The notes: a model not told the origin generated them from the sequence alone. A stretch of 42,203 bases of DNA from Bdellovibrio sp. (GCA_014376935.1 JACMQO010000010.1:1-42203), one strand, 5' to 3'; positions 21,801-32,089 are shown, counted from the first letter of the stretch. Program-made: numbers and translations.

Positions 21801-22393
21801 ATGATATCTTGTAAACGCACTAAGTTTTGATCTGTCGAAATTAATTTTCTTTGAGACTCTTTCTTACGCGCTTTGAATTTTGTAATGCCGGCCGCTTCTT
21901 CGATCAACATGCGACGGTCTTCAGGTTTTGACGTGATGATTTTACCGATCATACCTTGCGCGATGATCGAGAAACCTTTCGAGCCTGCGCCCGTGTCCAT
22001 GAAAATTTCTTGAACGTCTTTTAATCGAGCCGCCTCTTTATTAACGAAGTATTCGCCTTCACCATTTCTGTGAAGACGACGAGTCACCATAATTTCAGAG
22101 TGTTTTAAATACTTAGCCGGGAATGGTCCGCCATCGTTTTCTAAAGTTAAGGAAACTTCACATAACCCAAGTGGTGCATAACCTTCAGATCCACCGAAGA
22201 TAACGTCAGTCATTTGCGACGCACGTAAGTCTTTCGCCGACTGATCGCCCATAACCCACATTAAGGCATCAACGATATTCGATTTTCCACAACCGTTCGG
22301 ACCCACGATACCCGTGATTCCGGCATCGAATTGGATGACAGTTTTATCTTTAAAAGATTTGAAACCGATTAGTTCTAGCTTTTTGATTCTCAA
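18809..22393 (-). CDS. smc: Chromosome segregation protein SMC
   Basis: 1194 aa: Walker A FDAGITGIVGPNGCGKSNIVDA, coiled coils with hinge, C-terminal LMSGGEKALTAVAL and CLLDEVDAPLDDAN. Confidence 0.97.
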   Translation of the reverse strand: MRIKKLELIGFKSFKDKTVIQFDAGITGIVGPNGCGKSNIVDALMWVMGDQSAKDLRASQMTDVIFGGSEGYAPLGLCEVSLTLENDGGPFPAKYLKHSEIMVTRRLHRNGEGEYFVNKEAARLKDVQEIFMDTGAGSKGFSIIAQGMIGKIITSKPEDRRMLIEEAAGITKFKARKKESQRKLISTDQNLVRLQDIIGELKRQIDSLQRQAQRAERYRNIKNQIEDLELWSSSLQFVGLKHIADEAQKIFDESQATEIGSEANLAQMQSQLETLKLTILEQEKAVENKQTEFYNFQNSVQKKEMEIQELRFGLEQAKRNEQMTGNILNEQKARHELLSRDLNQLTEQAAELKEESESLTTESAEQSEAFASSQARYSNIDSELTVKRREQIALGQSESSLDARVQSFTTQKEELESKLADEEINLSELREKHHDFEGRRKKVSNSLDAERQMQLDLSNDAEAFEANKKALTEALQTKQVEVQEFKDHLNETASRLYGLENLAANFEGFEEGVKQVMLWSKAKTAQMHADGTVSEFFKPVSEVIEVPAEFEIAMEAALGSKLQMLLSQKSEQAIEAVDYLKEQNTGRSSFYSNDGLYAKPLQGSPTSEAGVHGLLKDIVRSNEKYSGKVAEILDGVVVVDSIRTALKLRPNYGGWTFVTQDGDTLSADGVLTGGSKDSAESGVLKRRREIKELSDKKNEWAGKLALATASLKKIEAQLANVLTDFEGAQKRRLEQEIKVAELRKDLERSENEFAQAASAVERQEREVRRINESLETMNQKIDELNERLEETRTNKVELEISVDALTAEYNSMKDNFETTQAHVMDLQIRAATKTQEYQGVNRQLEMVTKQVNDLDLQLSRMNEEAEGYSFQMSEGQYSLEQAKIDFEKMLADVETKRLEMTSFKNQFEIETAHIRELESQVNSSTRERNERLAKMNDAQLKLEQAKMKEQYLIDQVREKYMLILEEVAPKYMDRPDYPATAEADLKELREKLAKIGEVNLSAINEYSETQERYAFLTQQHADLTEAKEQLRKVIDRINKICSKRFKETFDLVNERFQKVFPVLFGGGEAKLELVEDTEKSEMGIEIIAKPPGKKMQNVTLMSGGEKALTAVALVFSIFLVKPSPYCLLDEVDAPLDDANVFRFNDLVKEMAKRSQIIVVTHNKHTMEVAEKLYGVTMQERGVSTMVSVSLADIQ

Positions 22394-22826
22394 AGCAATT
22401 CCCCTAGTTTAGATCATTTATCTAAAGCGTTCTCGACCAAAGGCCAAGTCCAGTTAAAAGCATAATTCTAAGGGGGGGCTGTTTCATGTCAATAAAACAA
22501 AACACGATGTGGATAACTTTTTTGGATGGTGCGTTGTTTTTGGTCAAAAGTGAAGTATTTCAGGCGCTACGAAAAGCTGGAATTTAAAGCTTGCTCAATT
22601 TTAAGCTAATTTATTTCAGTTTCACAGATTCCTGCAAAGGGCCGCAGTTCTTTAGCTGTGCGTGATTTTTTTCAACTGGATTTAATCATAACCGTTTCAA
22701 AATTAAAGAGGCTTTTTTGAAGTCTTCACGAAGCGCATCCGTAGTAGTAACCAAACCAGTTTGACAAAAATAATTCTTATGCGGTGGGATTTAGAAAGTA
22801 AAATCAATCGTCTAACAGGCTGCTGT

Positions 22827-23009
22827 ATGGGTAGAAAAATACTGGCAATTTTTATTTTTACTATTTTTTTTTAACGGCAATGTCTGCAGATCGCGATCCC
22901 GCAAATTTCGATTGGCTCTTTCTAAAAAATCACTTACCCCTAAGATGTGGCATACGGCGACAAAGGAGCCGCCGGTATTATTAAATTAAGGCGCAGCCCT
23001 TACTTTTAG
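22827..23009 (+). pseudogene. Frameshifted remnant of a small secreted/lipoprotein-like gene
   Basis: MGRKILAIFIFTIFF* stops at a 9-T tract (22864-22872); +1 reading gives ...LTAMSADRDPANFDWLFLKNHL, and a further shift gives DVAYGDKGAAGIIKLRRSPYF*. Confidence 0.45.
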
Positions 23010-23049
23010 GTTAACTGTATTCGGACTTCAGAAGTAAACTGCGAAACTT

Positions 23050-24894
23050 TTATTTCACAACTAAATAATCACTGGGTTGTAGCAGCGGTAAAATCGACAC
23101 ACGACTAAATACGGGATCAAATAGGAATGAGAAATTTGACAAACTCATCAGTGCGACTTCGGCGATAATCACACCGTTAAACTGCCCGATGTATCTTGAA
23201 TCCACCCGCGGCGCATTTAATAGAAGTCTTTCAAAGTGCACTTCACGTGGAGACTCTCCATTGATACTTGTTCTGCACGACGCATCTTGAAACCCAACAA
23301 CGCTGTCTTCGATCGCTTTCAGCTGAACGTTGTCTTGCTGCATGTCGCGTGAAACGATCGTGTAGTTGAGCATGCGGTGGCTAAACGGCGTAAGCTCTGA
23401 CCCCGCCTTCGCATTTTTGTACCAACTAGGAGTCGTGATCGGATAGTCCACATTATTTTCGCAATGGCTGGTGCCGATTCCTAAATTAATCCAACGACCG
23501 CTGACCAATTGTAAATTCGTATTATTTGTTGGTCCTGCCGTTATTTGCACGTAGGTGATATTGTCATTTACAAAAATTGGCCCTGTTACGTAAATACGGC
23601 AACCGTCATTAGTTTTTAATTCTAATTTTTTTAAGAATAAGGTCCCGTTGATTGTTAAATCGCCGTCGCACGTTAATGAACTGGCTTCAAAATACGAACC
23701 TTTATTAATAAGACCACTTAATTCTGGCGACGAATCTTGATTCTTTAAATACACGAAAGGACTATCGCCTAAACCTGTGCGCGAAGAAATTGTGGCCGGC
23801 GAAGGGGCTCCAATAAAAACTTCGCTTTTCACAGTCACCGTCGCGCTACCCCGCACTGCATTCATGTATTGCGGAAGCGTCGTCGCTGCGGCCTGGGCCG
23901 CCGAAAAAGTACCCGAACCACTTGCGCCGTACTTAACTAAACTAAAAGGTAAATCAACATTCGGCACCAAAATTTCTTTCAGAATTGATGAAAGAAATCC
24001 GCCACCGCCGTGGTCATTATAGAAAGAAAATGGCGCAGCGAATGGCTCGAGCCCGGCATTATACGCTTGTTTTCCGAAAAAATATTTATCCCCATATCCA
24101 AAATCTGATATCAATTTTGACCCGGTACTTAAATGACAAGATACACAGCCAACCCCACGAATAGCCATCGACGGCTCGAGATCGCGGAAGGGATTGCCCA
24201 CAGTTAAGATCACTTTCTTTTTCGATATATCACCGAAAGAATTCTTTGCGATGAATTCATAAAAATCACTACCGCGAAAATTATGTGATGGAGAATACGA
24301 AAACTGACCATTGCTTAATTGTTTGATGACACCGTTTTTAGTTGGCATGACTTTAACTTTCGGATCAGCAGATAAATAAAGTTGCGGATCTGGATCGTGA
24401 TAGTCACGAACATCAATTCTAAAGATCACATTAACAGTGTTCATTTCAAATCCCACCGTATCCGTTATGATAACTGGTGCCTGCGCCACCATAACAACCT
24501 CGATCAGAATCGGCACTTCATGGGGATCTTTAACGCCATCTTCCCGCTCGACATATTGAAAACTATCATCCCCAAAAAACTTCAAGGCTGGCAGATAAGT
24601 AAATTGACCGGTCTTGGTATCAAATGACGTAATAGTTCCATGCGTGGGTTGCCGCGTGATCACAAAGGTACCTTTTTTACGACTGATACTAGAAAATGTT
24701 TTCGGCTGAATTTTCAATTCAGTTTCTTCTTTGGTAGTAAATTTTTGAATCGATGACGATCCTAATTCGATATACGCCATATCAGTAAATTTCGTATCGC
24801 TGCAGTTCTGAAAGGCGGTTCCTAAAATAGCAGATGCGATGAAAATTAAAAACACCAAGATTCGCTTTTTCGAAGTGGTTTTACCAATAGTCAT
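23050..24894 (-). CDS. Secreted/lipoprotein with Ig-/cadherin-like repeats and a CxxCH motif
   Basis: Signal peptide-lipobox-like ...GTAFQNCSD; repeats GTFVITRQPTHGTITSFDTKTGQFTYLPALKFFGDDSFQY and similar; VGCVSCH. Confidence 0.65.
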   Translation of the reverse strand: MTIGKTTSKKRILVFLIFIASAILGTAFQNCSDTKFTDMAYIELGSSSIQKFTTKEETELKIQPKTFSSISRKKGTFVITRQPTHGTITSFDTKTGQFTYLPALKFFGDDSFQYVEREDGVKDPHEVPILIEVVMVAQAPVIITDTVGFEMNTVNVIFRIDVRDYHDPDPQLYLSADPKVKVMPTKNGVIKQLSNGQFSYSPSHNFRGSDFYEFIAKNSFGDISKKKVILTVGNPFRDLEPSMAIRGVGCVSCHLSTGSKLISDFGYGDKYFFGKQAYNAGLEPFAAPFSFYNDHGGGGFLSSILKEILVPNVDLPFSLVKYGASGSGTFSAAQAAATTLPQYMNAVRGSATVTVKSEVFIGAPSPATISSRTGLGDSPFVYLKNQDSSPELSGLINKGSYFEASSLTCDGDLTINGTLFLKKLELKTNDGCRIYVTGPIFVNDNITYVQITAGPTNNTNLQLVSGRWINLGIGTSHCENNVDYPITTPSWYKNAKAGSELTPFSHRMLNYTIVSRDMQQDNVQLKAIEDSVVGFQDASCRTSINGESPREVHFERLLLNAPRVDSRYIGQFNGVIIAEVALMSLSNFSFLFDPVFSRVSILPLLQPSDYLVVK

Positions 24895-24984
24895 GCCCTA
24901 CCCCTTTGATAGTAACCTATCGGTAGTCGTGCCACTTTACACAATGGTCTAAATTGAAACGTCGAACATTTAGACTGGTGTAAA

Positions 24985-25023
24985 AAAAAGAGCCAACATC
25001 TTTTGATGCTGACTCTTTTTAAA
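24985..25023. terminator. Probable terminator hairpin between ppdK and the downstream gene
   Basis: AAAAAGAGCCAACATC-TTTT-GATGCTGACTCTTTTT, imperfect stem with A/T-flanked ends. Confidence 0.6.
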
Positions 25024-25038
25024 ATAAAAAAATAAATC

Positions 25039-27720
25039 TTACTTCGTTTTTTGTTTCAAACTTGCCCGGGCCGCCGCTAAACGGGCGATCGGCACGCGGA
25101 ACGGTGAACAGCTGACGTAATCAAGCCCTACATTTTCAAAGAATTCGATCGAATCTGGATCACCACCGTGTTCTCCACAAACGCCCACTTTTAAGTTTCC
25201 TTTAGTTTGACGACCTAAATCTACACCCGTTTTAACGAGCGTACCTACGCCCAATTGATCGATACTGACGAAAGGATCTTTTGCAAAGATCCCCTGCGAT
25301 ACGTACGAACCTAAGAATCGGCTTGAGTCATCGCGCGATAAGCCCAAAGTTGTTTGCGTTAAGTCGTTCGTTCCGAAACTGAAAAAGTCAGCGTGATGAG
25401 CGATTTCATGCGCGGTAACGGCCGCGCGTGGAAGTTCAATCATGGTTCCGATTTGATAATCAAATTTGACCGCTTTTTCTTTTTGAACTTTTTCAACAAT
25501 CGCAATCGTTTGCGCACGAAGAATTTCTAATTCTTTAGCAACACCCACAAGCGGAATCATAATTTCAGGTATAAGCTTATACCCTTCTTTAATCATCATC
25601 GCCACGGCTTCAGCAATGGCGCGTGACTGCATTTCGTAAATTTCTGGGTATGTAACCGCTAAACGACAACCGCGGTGACCTAACATCGGATTGAATTCAT
25701 GAAGTGACGTGATTTTATGTTTTAGCTTAGCAAAATCGTAATTGATTCGTTTTGCTAGTTCTTCAATTTCTGCATCGGTGTGCGGAACGAACTCATGTAA
25801 CGGCGGATCTAACAAACGAATCGTGACCGGAAATCCATCCATGATTTTAAACAATTGATAGAAATCATCATGCTGCATCGGTAAAAGCTTAGCCAATGCC
25901 TTTTCACGTTCAAATTTAGTATCGGCAAGAATCATTTCACGAACAGCATCGATACGATCTGCGCCAAAGAACATATGTTCAGTTCGGCAAAGTCCAATGC
26001 CTTCAGCTCCGAAATCACGTGCAGTTTGCGCGTCTTTCGGTGTGTCGGCATTCGCACGTACTTTCATGCGACGAACTCCGTCAGCCATTTTCATCACGCG
26101 GTCAAAAGTTCCGTCTAATTTAGGCTCGATCGTTTTCACTTCACCTAAATAAACTTCGCCCGTTGACCCGTCTAATGTGATCAGATCACCTTTTTTAAGA
26201 ATGTAACCTTTGGCTTTCATTGTTTCAGCTTGGTGGTTCACTTCGATTTCTGAACACCCAGCGACGCAGCATTTACCCATACCGCGCGCGACAACGGCCG
26301 CATGCGATGTCATTCCACCACGAGACGTTAAAATCCCTTGGGCTGCAATCATACCCGCGATGTCTTCCGGAGACGTTTCAACGCGAACCAAAATCACTTT
26401 GATTCCTTTTTCTTTCATCTCGACCGCCTCTTCAGGGCTGAATACGATTTGTCCGCACACGCCACCCGGGCTGGCTGGTAAACCTTTAGCTAAAACTGTT
26501 TTCACCGATTTCGGATCTAACATTGGATGCAGAAGTTGATCTAAAGAACTTGGGTCAAGACGAAGCAAAGCCTCTTCGACCGTAATCATTTTTTCGTCAA
26601 TCATGTCACACGCAATCGCTAAGGAGGCTTTTGCTGTGCGCTTGCCATTTCGTGTTTGAAGCATCCACAATTTATTTTTCTCGATCGTGAATTCAATATC
26701 TTGCATGTCTTTGAAATACGATTCTAATTTTTTGTAGATCGTTTCTAAATCTTGGTATGGACCCGGCATCACTTCTTTAAGTAAATGAATCGGTTGAGGA
26801 GTACGAATACCTGCAACCACGTCTTCACCTTGTGCATTCACTAAGAATTCGCCGTAGAATTTTTTCTCGCCCGTACTTGGATCGCGTGTGAACGCGACGC
26901 CCGTTGCCGAATCGTCACCTAAATTACCGAACACCATCGATTGAACGTTAACGGCTGTTCCCCAGGCCGCAGGGATCGAATGCAAATCACGGTAAGTGAT
27001 CGCGCGCGGTGTATTCCAGCTTTTAAAGACAGCCGTGATCGCGCCCCATAATTGGTCAACTGGGTCCGACGGAAAACTTGAACCCGTCATTTGCTGAACC
27101 ATATCTTTGAATTTTTTAACTAATTTTTTTAAATCGTCAGCTGTTAAATCTGTGTCTAAATGAATGCCTTTTTCAGCTTTCATGTCTTCTAAAGTCACTT
27201 CTAACAAAGATGAATTCATATTCATCACAACGTCAGAATACATTTGAATAAAACGACGGTATGAATCCCACGCAAAACGCGGATTGTTTGAAGTCGCCGC
27301 TAGGCCTTCAACCGTTTGATCATTTAATCCTAAGTTTAAAATCGTATCCATCATACCCGGCATAGAGGCGCGAGCGCCCGAACGAACGCTAACAAGCAAT
27401 GGATTTTTAACATCACCAAATTTTTTACCAATTTTATTTTCGACGCGCGCTAATGATTCCATCACTTTTGGACGAACCCATTCAGGTAACTTTCCACCGT
27501 TATCATAGAACGCCGTGCAAATATCTGTGGTGATTGTAAATCCAGGAGGAACCGGTAAACCAATTGCAGTCATCTCTGCTAAGTTGGCTCCTTTACCACC
27601 AAGGGTATTTTTCATCGCGGCGCTGCCTTCAGCTTCACCGGCTGCAAAGTAATACACGAATTTTTCAGGCTGATTAGCGCCCTTTTGAGACTGGGATTTC
27701 GAATCTGTTAAAGTATCCAT
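25039..27720 (-). CDS. ppdK: Pyruvate, phosphate dikinase
   Basis: 893 aa: KGANLAEMTAIGLPVPPGFTITT, catalytic His region LTSRGGMTSHAAVVARGMGKCCVAGC, GTNDLTQTTLGLSRDD, VGVCGEHGGDP. Confidence 0.96.
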   Translation of the reverse strand: MDTLTDSKSQSQKGANQPEKFVYYFAAGEAEGSAAMKNTLGGKGANLAEMTAIGLPVPPGFTITTDICTAFYDNGGKLPEWVRPKVMESLARVENKIGKKFGDVKNPLLVSVRSGARASMPGMMDTILNLGLNDQTVEGLAATSNNPRFAWDSYRRFIQMYSDVVMNMNSSLLEVTLEDMKAEKGIHLDTDLTADDLKKLVKKFKDMVQQMTGSSFPSDPVDQLWGAITAVFKSWNTPRAITYRDLHSIPAAWGTAVNVQSMVFGNLGDDSATGVAFTRDPSTGEKKFYGEFLVNAQGEDVVAGIRTPQPIHLLKEVMPGPYQDLETIYKKLESYFKDMQDIEFTIEKNKLWMLQTRNGKRTAKASLAIACDMIDEKMITVEEALLRLDPSSLDQLLHPMLDPKSVKTVLAKGLPASPGGVCGQIVFSPEEAVEMKEKGIKVILVRVETSPEDIAGMIAAQGILTSRGGMTSHAAVVARGMGKCCVAGCSEIEVNHQAETMKAKGYILKKGDLITLDGSTGEVYLGEVKTIEPKLDGTFDRVMKMADGVRRMKVRANADTPKDAQTARDFGAEGIGLCRTEHMFFGADRIDAVREMILADTKFEREKALAKLLPMQHDDFYQLFKIMDGFPVTIRLLDPPLHEFVPHTDAEIEELAKRINYDFAKLKHKITSLHEFNPMLGHRGCRLAVTYPEIYEMQSRAIAEAVAMMIKEGYKLIPEIMIPLVGVAKELEILRAQTIAIVEKVQKEKAVKFDYQIGTMIELPRAAVTAHEIAHHADFFSFGTNDLTQTTLGLSRDDSSRFLGSYVSQGIFAKDPFVSIDQLGVGTLVKTGVDLGRQTKGNLKVGVCGEHGGDPDSIEFFENVGLDYVSCSPFRVPIARLAAARASLKQKTK

Positions 27721-27778
27721 AACGTTTCGTTTTTCCTTTTTTAAAATTTGTTAAAAATTAAAGCCTATGTTTGTAAAA

Positions 27779-29125
27779 TTAAAAGTTTCTTAAACCGCTT
27801 GCAACGTACGCATTCAGTTCGGTGATTTTCACACGGTCCTGAGTCATCTTGTCGCGGTGACGAACAGTGACCGAACCGTCGTTTGCCGTTTCAAAATCGA
27901 CCGTCACGCAATACGGCGTTCCGATTTCATCTTGTCTGCGGTAACGTTTACCGATGGAAGCCGTTTCGTCGTACTGTACGTCGAACTCTTCCGCTAACTG
28001 ATCGCGAATCTTCATCGCCGGAATCGTTAATTCTTCTTTTTTAGATAACGGTAAAACGCAGACTTTGATCGGAGCAATTTCTGGATGCAAACCTAAAACA
28101 ACGCGAATGTCTTCAGAGGTTTTACCCGCTTCGTCCGTCGTTGTAGTGACTTCTTCACGGTACGCATCACACATAAATGCTAAGAATAAACGATCACAAC
28201 CTACCGCGGTTTCAATCACGTAAGGTAAGAATTTTTCTTTTGTGGCTTCGTTGAAGTAATCTAATGATTTGCCCGAAAATTTTGCGTGCTGAGACAAATC
28301 GAAATCGCCACGATTATGAATACCTTCAAGTTCTGAAAAACCCATCGGGAATTTGTATTCGATGTCGACGGCGGCTTTTGCGTAATGGGCTAATTTCTCG
28401 TGCGGTTTAAATTTTAAGTTTTCTTTTTTGATTCCGTATTTTTGGTAGAACGCAAAACGGCGCTCTTTCCATTCGTTAAAAAATTCTTCATCTGTTCCGG
28501 GTTTGACGAAGTATTGCATTTCCATTTGTTCAAATTCACGCGTTCTGAAAATAAAGTTTCCGGGAGTAATTTCGTTACGGAATGATTTTCCGATCGCCGC
28601 AATTCCGAACGGAATTTTATAGCGTGAACTTTGCTGACAGTTTAAAAAATTCACAAAATGCCCTTGCGCCGTTTCGGGACGAAGGTAAACAACGCTGGCC
28701 GAATCTTCTAACGGGCCCATCGTGGTTTTAAACATCAAGTTGAAATTACGCTCTTCTGATAAATTTTTGCTGCCGCAGTTCGGGCATTTTTTATGTTCGA
28801 TGTATGATTCTGTGTTATCGGCGCGAAAACGTGTTTTACAATCTTTGCAATCCACTAACGGATCTGAAAAACCATCCACGTGACCAGACGCTTTCCAAAC
28901 CATCGGGTGCATCAGAATCGCAGCATCAAGACCAACGATGTCACTACGACGAGTCATCGTGTTCCACCAAGCGCGCTTCACGTTTAATTTCATCAAAGAA
29001 CCCAGTGGTCCGTAATCCCAACAACTGCCAAGGCCGCCGTAAATTTCACTGCTTTGAAAAACAAAGCCACGACGTTTCGAAAGACCGACCAATGTGCTTA
29101 AATCTTGAAGTGTTTTTACGACCAC
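27779..29125 (-). CDS. glyS: Glycyl-tRNA synthetase (alpha2, dimeric type)
   Basis: [23 protein letters not shown], class II motif [36 protein letters not shown]. Confidence 0.94.
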   Translation of the reverse strand: MVVKTLQDLSTLVGLSKRRGFVFQSSEIYGGLGSCWDYGPLGSLMKLNVKRAWWNTMTRRSDIVGLDAAILMHPMVWKASGHVDGFSDPLVDCKDCKTRFRADNTESYIEHKKCPNCGSKNLSEERNFNLMFKTTMGPLEDSASVVYLRPETAQGHFVNFLNCQQSSRYKIPFGIAAIGKSFRNEITPGNFIFRTREFEQMEMQYFVKPGTDEEFFNEWKERRFAFYQKYGIKKENLKFKPHEKLAHYAKAAVDIEYKFPMGFSELEGIHNRGDFDLSQHAKFSGKSLDYFNEATKEKFLPYVIETAVGCDRLFLAFMCDAYREEVTTTTDEAGKTSEDIRVVLGLHPEIAPIKVCVLPLSKKEELTIPAMKIRDQLAEEFDVQYDETASIGKRYRRQDEIGTPYCVTVDFETANDGSVTVRHRDKMTQDRVKITELNAYVASGLRNF

Positions 29126-29258
29126 GAAGCCCCCATTCTCAATTGTAAATTTCTATAGAGAAAACGGTAACATCCGTGCCAAAGCGCAGTCAAATTTAAG
29201 GCGGCAGAAAACGGCTTTTTGTTCATGCGTTATAAGTGATCTATCTAGAGCGAAAAAC

Positions 29259-30050
29259 CTATTCAGAAGCGGCTGAGCGCTTCGCTTGCAAAATTGCCAA
29301 ATGAAAGTAAATAAACGCCACCATTGTAAACACGGGGCTGATAAAAAAGGCCAACGGAACGTAGTTAAACCCAGCTGTTATTAAACCAACAAGGTAACTT
29401 TTGTTTTTAGTTTCGGCATAAACTTGTTTAAACTCGGCATCTGATGCGAAATCAGTCAATGCATCAAAAGCACAGATGCGGCGATTCAGCCACGCCGTCA
29501 GCAGAACGGGTAAGGCCACTTGAAATCCGGGAATCAGCCACAATGGCAGAGTCACAATCCAGGCTAAAAGATAAATTAAAACCGAAACCACGCTATTTAA
29601 AAGCCCTTCAACAAAACGCGCTTTTCCTTTGGGCTGAAGGCCCGGAAAATCACGTTTTGCGATCAGCTTTACCAAATAACTACTGGCTAAAATTGAAGTC
29701 AAAAATAAATTACAAACAACAATAAGCGGAAAGGCAATGGCGATTAAAAGCAAAATAAAAATAAATGGAAAAGCTGGCGCCAGCCAATCAAAATAGGAAC
29801 CAAACCAGCTGTGTGCCGACCCGCTAGTTAAAGTCTGAAGACCCGCCTGATAGATCGAAGTTAACGAGCCCGCCATTAGTAAAAATAACAGCGCCACCAC
29901 GACGGCCGAGATGGCCAGCGGCAAAAATAAAAGCAAAATAATTTCGGGATAAAAGATGCTTTTTAATGTTTGTAAAAAAACTTTTTTGAAAGATATTTTT
30001 TCGGTGTAATGAAGATCCGGAACTAATCTCATCCGCGGCGGTCTTTCCAT
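29259..30050 (-). CDS. Membrane protein, EI24/CysZ-like
   Basis: Multiple TM segments; ...LPVLLTAWLNRRICAFDALTDFASDAEF region typical of EI24-domain proteins. Confidence 0.55.
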   Translation of the reverse strand: MERPPRMRLVPDLHYTEKISFKKVFLQTLKSIFYPEIILLLFLPLAISAVVVALLFLLMAGSLTSIYQAGLQTLTSGSAHSWFGSYFDWLAPAFPFIFILLLIAIAFPLIVVCNLFLTSILASSYLVKLIAKRDFPGLQPKGKARFVEGLLNSVVSVLIYLLAWIVTLPLWLIPGFQVALPVLLTAWLNRRICAFDALTDFASDAEFKQVYAETKNKSYLVGLITAGFNYVPLAFFISPVFTMVAFIYFHLAILQAKRSAASE

Positions 30051-30514
30051 CTTTTTAGAATCGCCTGGTGCGCTAATTCATAAAATTCGAAAGTACTCGG
30101 GTCGCTGTTTAAAATTAAACTTTGATACATTTCAGTCACCACCGGTAGCGGAGCTCCCGCAGGAACACCTAAAACTTCATGAGCTTCCCACTCGTGACCA
30201 TTAAACATGAAATAGATACTAATGTTTTTACTGTGTCGTATGGCTTTGCCTGCATTGATATCGATCACATTTTCGGGTTCAAGCACCGTCATCTTCGGTT
30301 CGGCCGTGGTTTCATCTTTAGGCACAGTTGCATTCAGTTGGCGGTCTTTGTTGATGTGGGCCGACATATCCGCCGCACGAAATTTCTTAAAATCTTCGTT
30401 CGCCTTCATGTTCAGCTTTGTGGGCATGCGTGGTTTACCCCGTCCTAATAAAAAATAGGCGGCAAAAAAGAGTCCCAAGATGATGTTGACGTACAAAAGC
30501 TGTTGGCTATTCAC
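30029..30514 (-). CDS. Membrane-anchored protein with a J-domain-like C-terminus lacking HPD
   Basis: N-terminal TM (LLYVNIILGLFFAAYFLLG); EVLGVPAGAPLPVVTEMYQSLIL...ELAHQAILKRW. Confidence 0.45.
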   Translation of the reverse strand: MNSQQLLYVNIILGLFFAAYFLLGRGKPRMPTKLNMKANEDFKKFRAADMSAHINKDRQLNATVPKDETTAEPKMTVLEPENVIDINAGKAIRHSKNISIYFMFNGHEWEAHEVLGVPAGAPLPVVTEMYQSLILNSDPSTFEFYELAHQAILKRWKDRRG

Positions 30515-30555
30515 TTAATGTTTATTATTAAGGTATCAACCAAATTTGTAAAGAG

Positions 30556-31347
30556 GTGTTCATGGCAGCGAATCCATTTGATCAACAGCAGGCAATTCCG
30601 GGCGTAAAAAAAATCATCGCAGTCGCGTCTGGCAAGGGCGGCGTTGGCAAAAGCACCGTGGCTACCAATTTAGCGCTGGCACTCCGAGAATTCGGCACCG
30701 TGGGCCTATTAGACGCTGACATTTACGGCCCCAGCCTTCCCCGCATGATGGGCGCACTAAACCAAAAACCAATGGTTTCAGAAGGAAACAAGATAAATCC
30801 AGTAACTCGCTACGGTATCAAAATGATGAGCATCGGCTTTTTAGTCGAAGAAGGCTCGGCCGTTGTCTGGCGTGGACCAATGTTATTTAAGGCGATGGAC
30901 CAATTCTTCCGCGACGTTCAATGGGGAGAGCTTGATTACCTAGTTATCGACTTACCTCCGGGCACGGGCGACGTTCAACTTTCATTGGTTCAAAAAATCC
31001 CGACATGGGGCGCGGTCATCGTATCAACACCGCAAAACATTTCTTTGGTTGATGCCAAAAAAGCCATCGACATGTTCGAAAGAACAGGCGTAAAAATCGC
31101 GGGATTGGTCGAAAACATGTCTTACATGATCAACCCAGCCACCCAAGAAAAAATGCAGCTTTTCCCAAAAGGAGAAATGAATTCTTATTTAGACGCAAAA
31201 AAAATCACGAAGCTAACTGAAATTCCGTTTAATCCATCTGTTTCTTTAGCGTCTGAAGCCGGCATCCCAATCGTCGAAAGTCACCCGACCGGAGTCGAAG
31301 GTTTAGCATTCAAAGATCTAGCAAAAAAATTAGCGGCGATGACTTAA
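30556..31347 (+). CDS. Mrp/NBP35-family P-loop ATPase (ApbC-like Fe-S carrier)
   Basis: AVASGKGGVGKSTVATNLALAL, LLDADIYGPSLPRMMG, VIDLPPGTGDVQLSLVQ. Confidence 0.93.
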   Translation: MFMAANPFDQQQAIPGVKKIIAVASGKGGVGKSTVATNLALALREFGTVGLLDADIYGPSLPRMMGALNQKPMVSEGNKINPVTRYGIKMMSIGFLVEEGSAVVWRGPMLFKAMDQFFRDVQWGELDYLVIDLPPGTGDVQLSLVQKIPTWGAVIVSTPQNISLVDAKKAIDMFERTGVKIAGLVENMSYMINPATQEKMQLFPKGEMNSYLDAKKITKLTEIPFNPSVSLASEAGIPIVESHPTGVEGLAFKDLAKKLAAMT

Positions 31348-31389
31348 TTTTTTCGATGATAACCGGAATCATCTGAGCAACCTTTAAAA

Positions 31390-31440
31390 AATGTGGATAA
31401 CGATCGCGAAGGGTCTTTCTCCCGAAGTTTGCCCTTGGTA
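31390..31440 (+). repeat. Left inverted repeat
   Basis: aatgtggataacgatcgcgaagggtctttctcccgaagtttgcccttggta. Confidence 0.9.
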
Positions 31441-31625
31441 CGGACCGTCATTTTTACATTCAAATGTCCGCAGACCTTTAACTACCAGTCCGTGTTTCGA
31501 ATCAAATTGTCTGGAATTAAATTAAATCCAGCATTCGAAATTAGCCTTTTGCGTTGATTAAAACGAAGTTTTAACGCTGCTATAGATTAGCTAATTGCGG
31601 CCTTAGTATTGCTTCGCTGAACTTT

Positions 31626-31934
31626 ATGACTAAACCCAAATTTCAATACAATCAAAATTATGCTCGTTCGCAACTGAATGAAATTGTTGCCTTAGCTGAT
31701 CAGATTCACGCCAAAGAAAAACTATTAATTCAGAAGTTAAGTTTAGCTGACAAAAAAAGAATTTACGTTTTTTTCGGTTTCAAATCGCTAACGGGCTTTT
31801 GCCAAAATGCTTTGTTATTTTCGAAAACCCAGACTCAACGAATCGTTACGCAAGTTCGACGCAACGAGCCTGGAGAAAATAAATTAGAACTGCAGTTGAA
31901 GCAAGACAATGAATTCACGCTAAGCGAACTTTAA
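31626..31934 (+). CDS. Short protein resembling the N-terminal arm of HNH-endonuclease-family proteins, without an HNH domain
   Basis: IHAKEKLLIQKLSLADKKRIYVFFGFKSLTGFCQNALLFSKTQTQRIVTQVRR fits the 'KER..L...L....RRL....G..SL..Y....L..S...A.RRI..' pattern. Confidence 0.5.
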   Translation: MTKPKFQYNQNYARSQLNEIVALADQIHAKEKLLIQKLSLADKKRIYVFFGFKSLTGFCQNALLFSKTQTQRIVTQVRRNEPGENKLELQLKQDNEFTLSEL

Positions 31935-32089
31935 TTTGTTCAGCGAAATGAGCCTCGCATTGATGAACCCCGAATTAATCGATGGAATGAATATTCGAAA
32001 TGCGTACTATAACTTCGTGAACGGAATGAATCTATGAAGCCGGGCTATTCGAACAATGTTAGATACAAACAGCAAAATTTGACAGGTTG

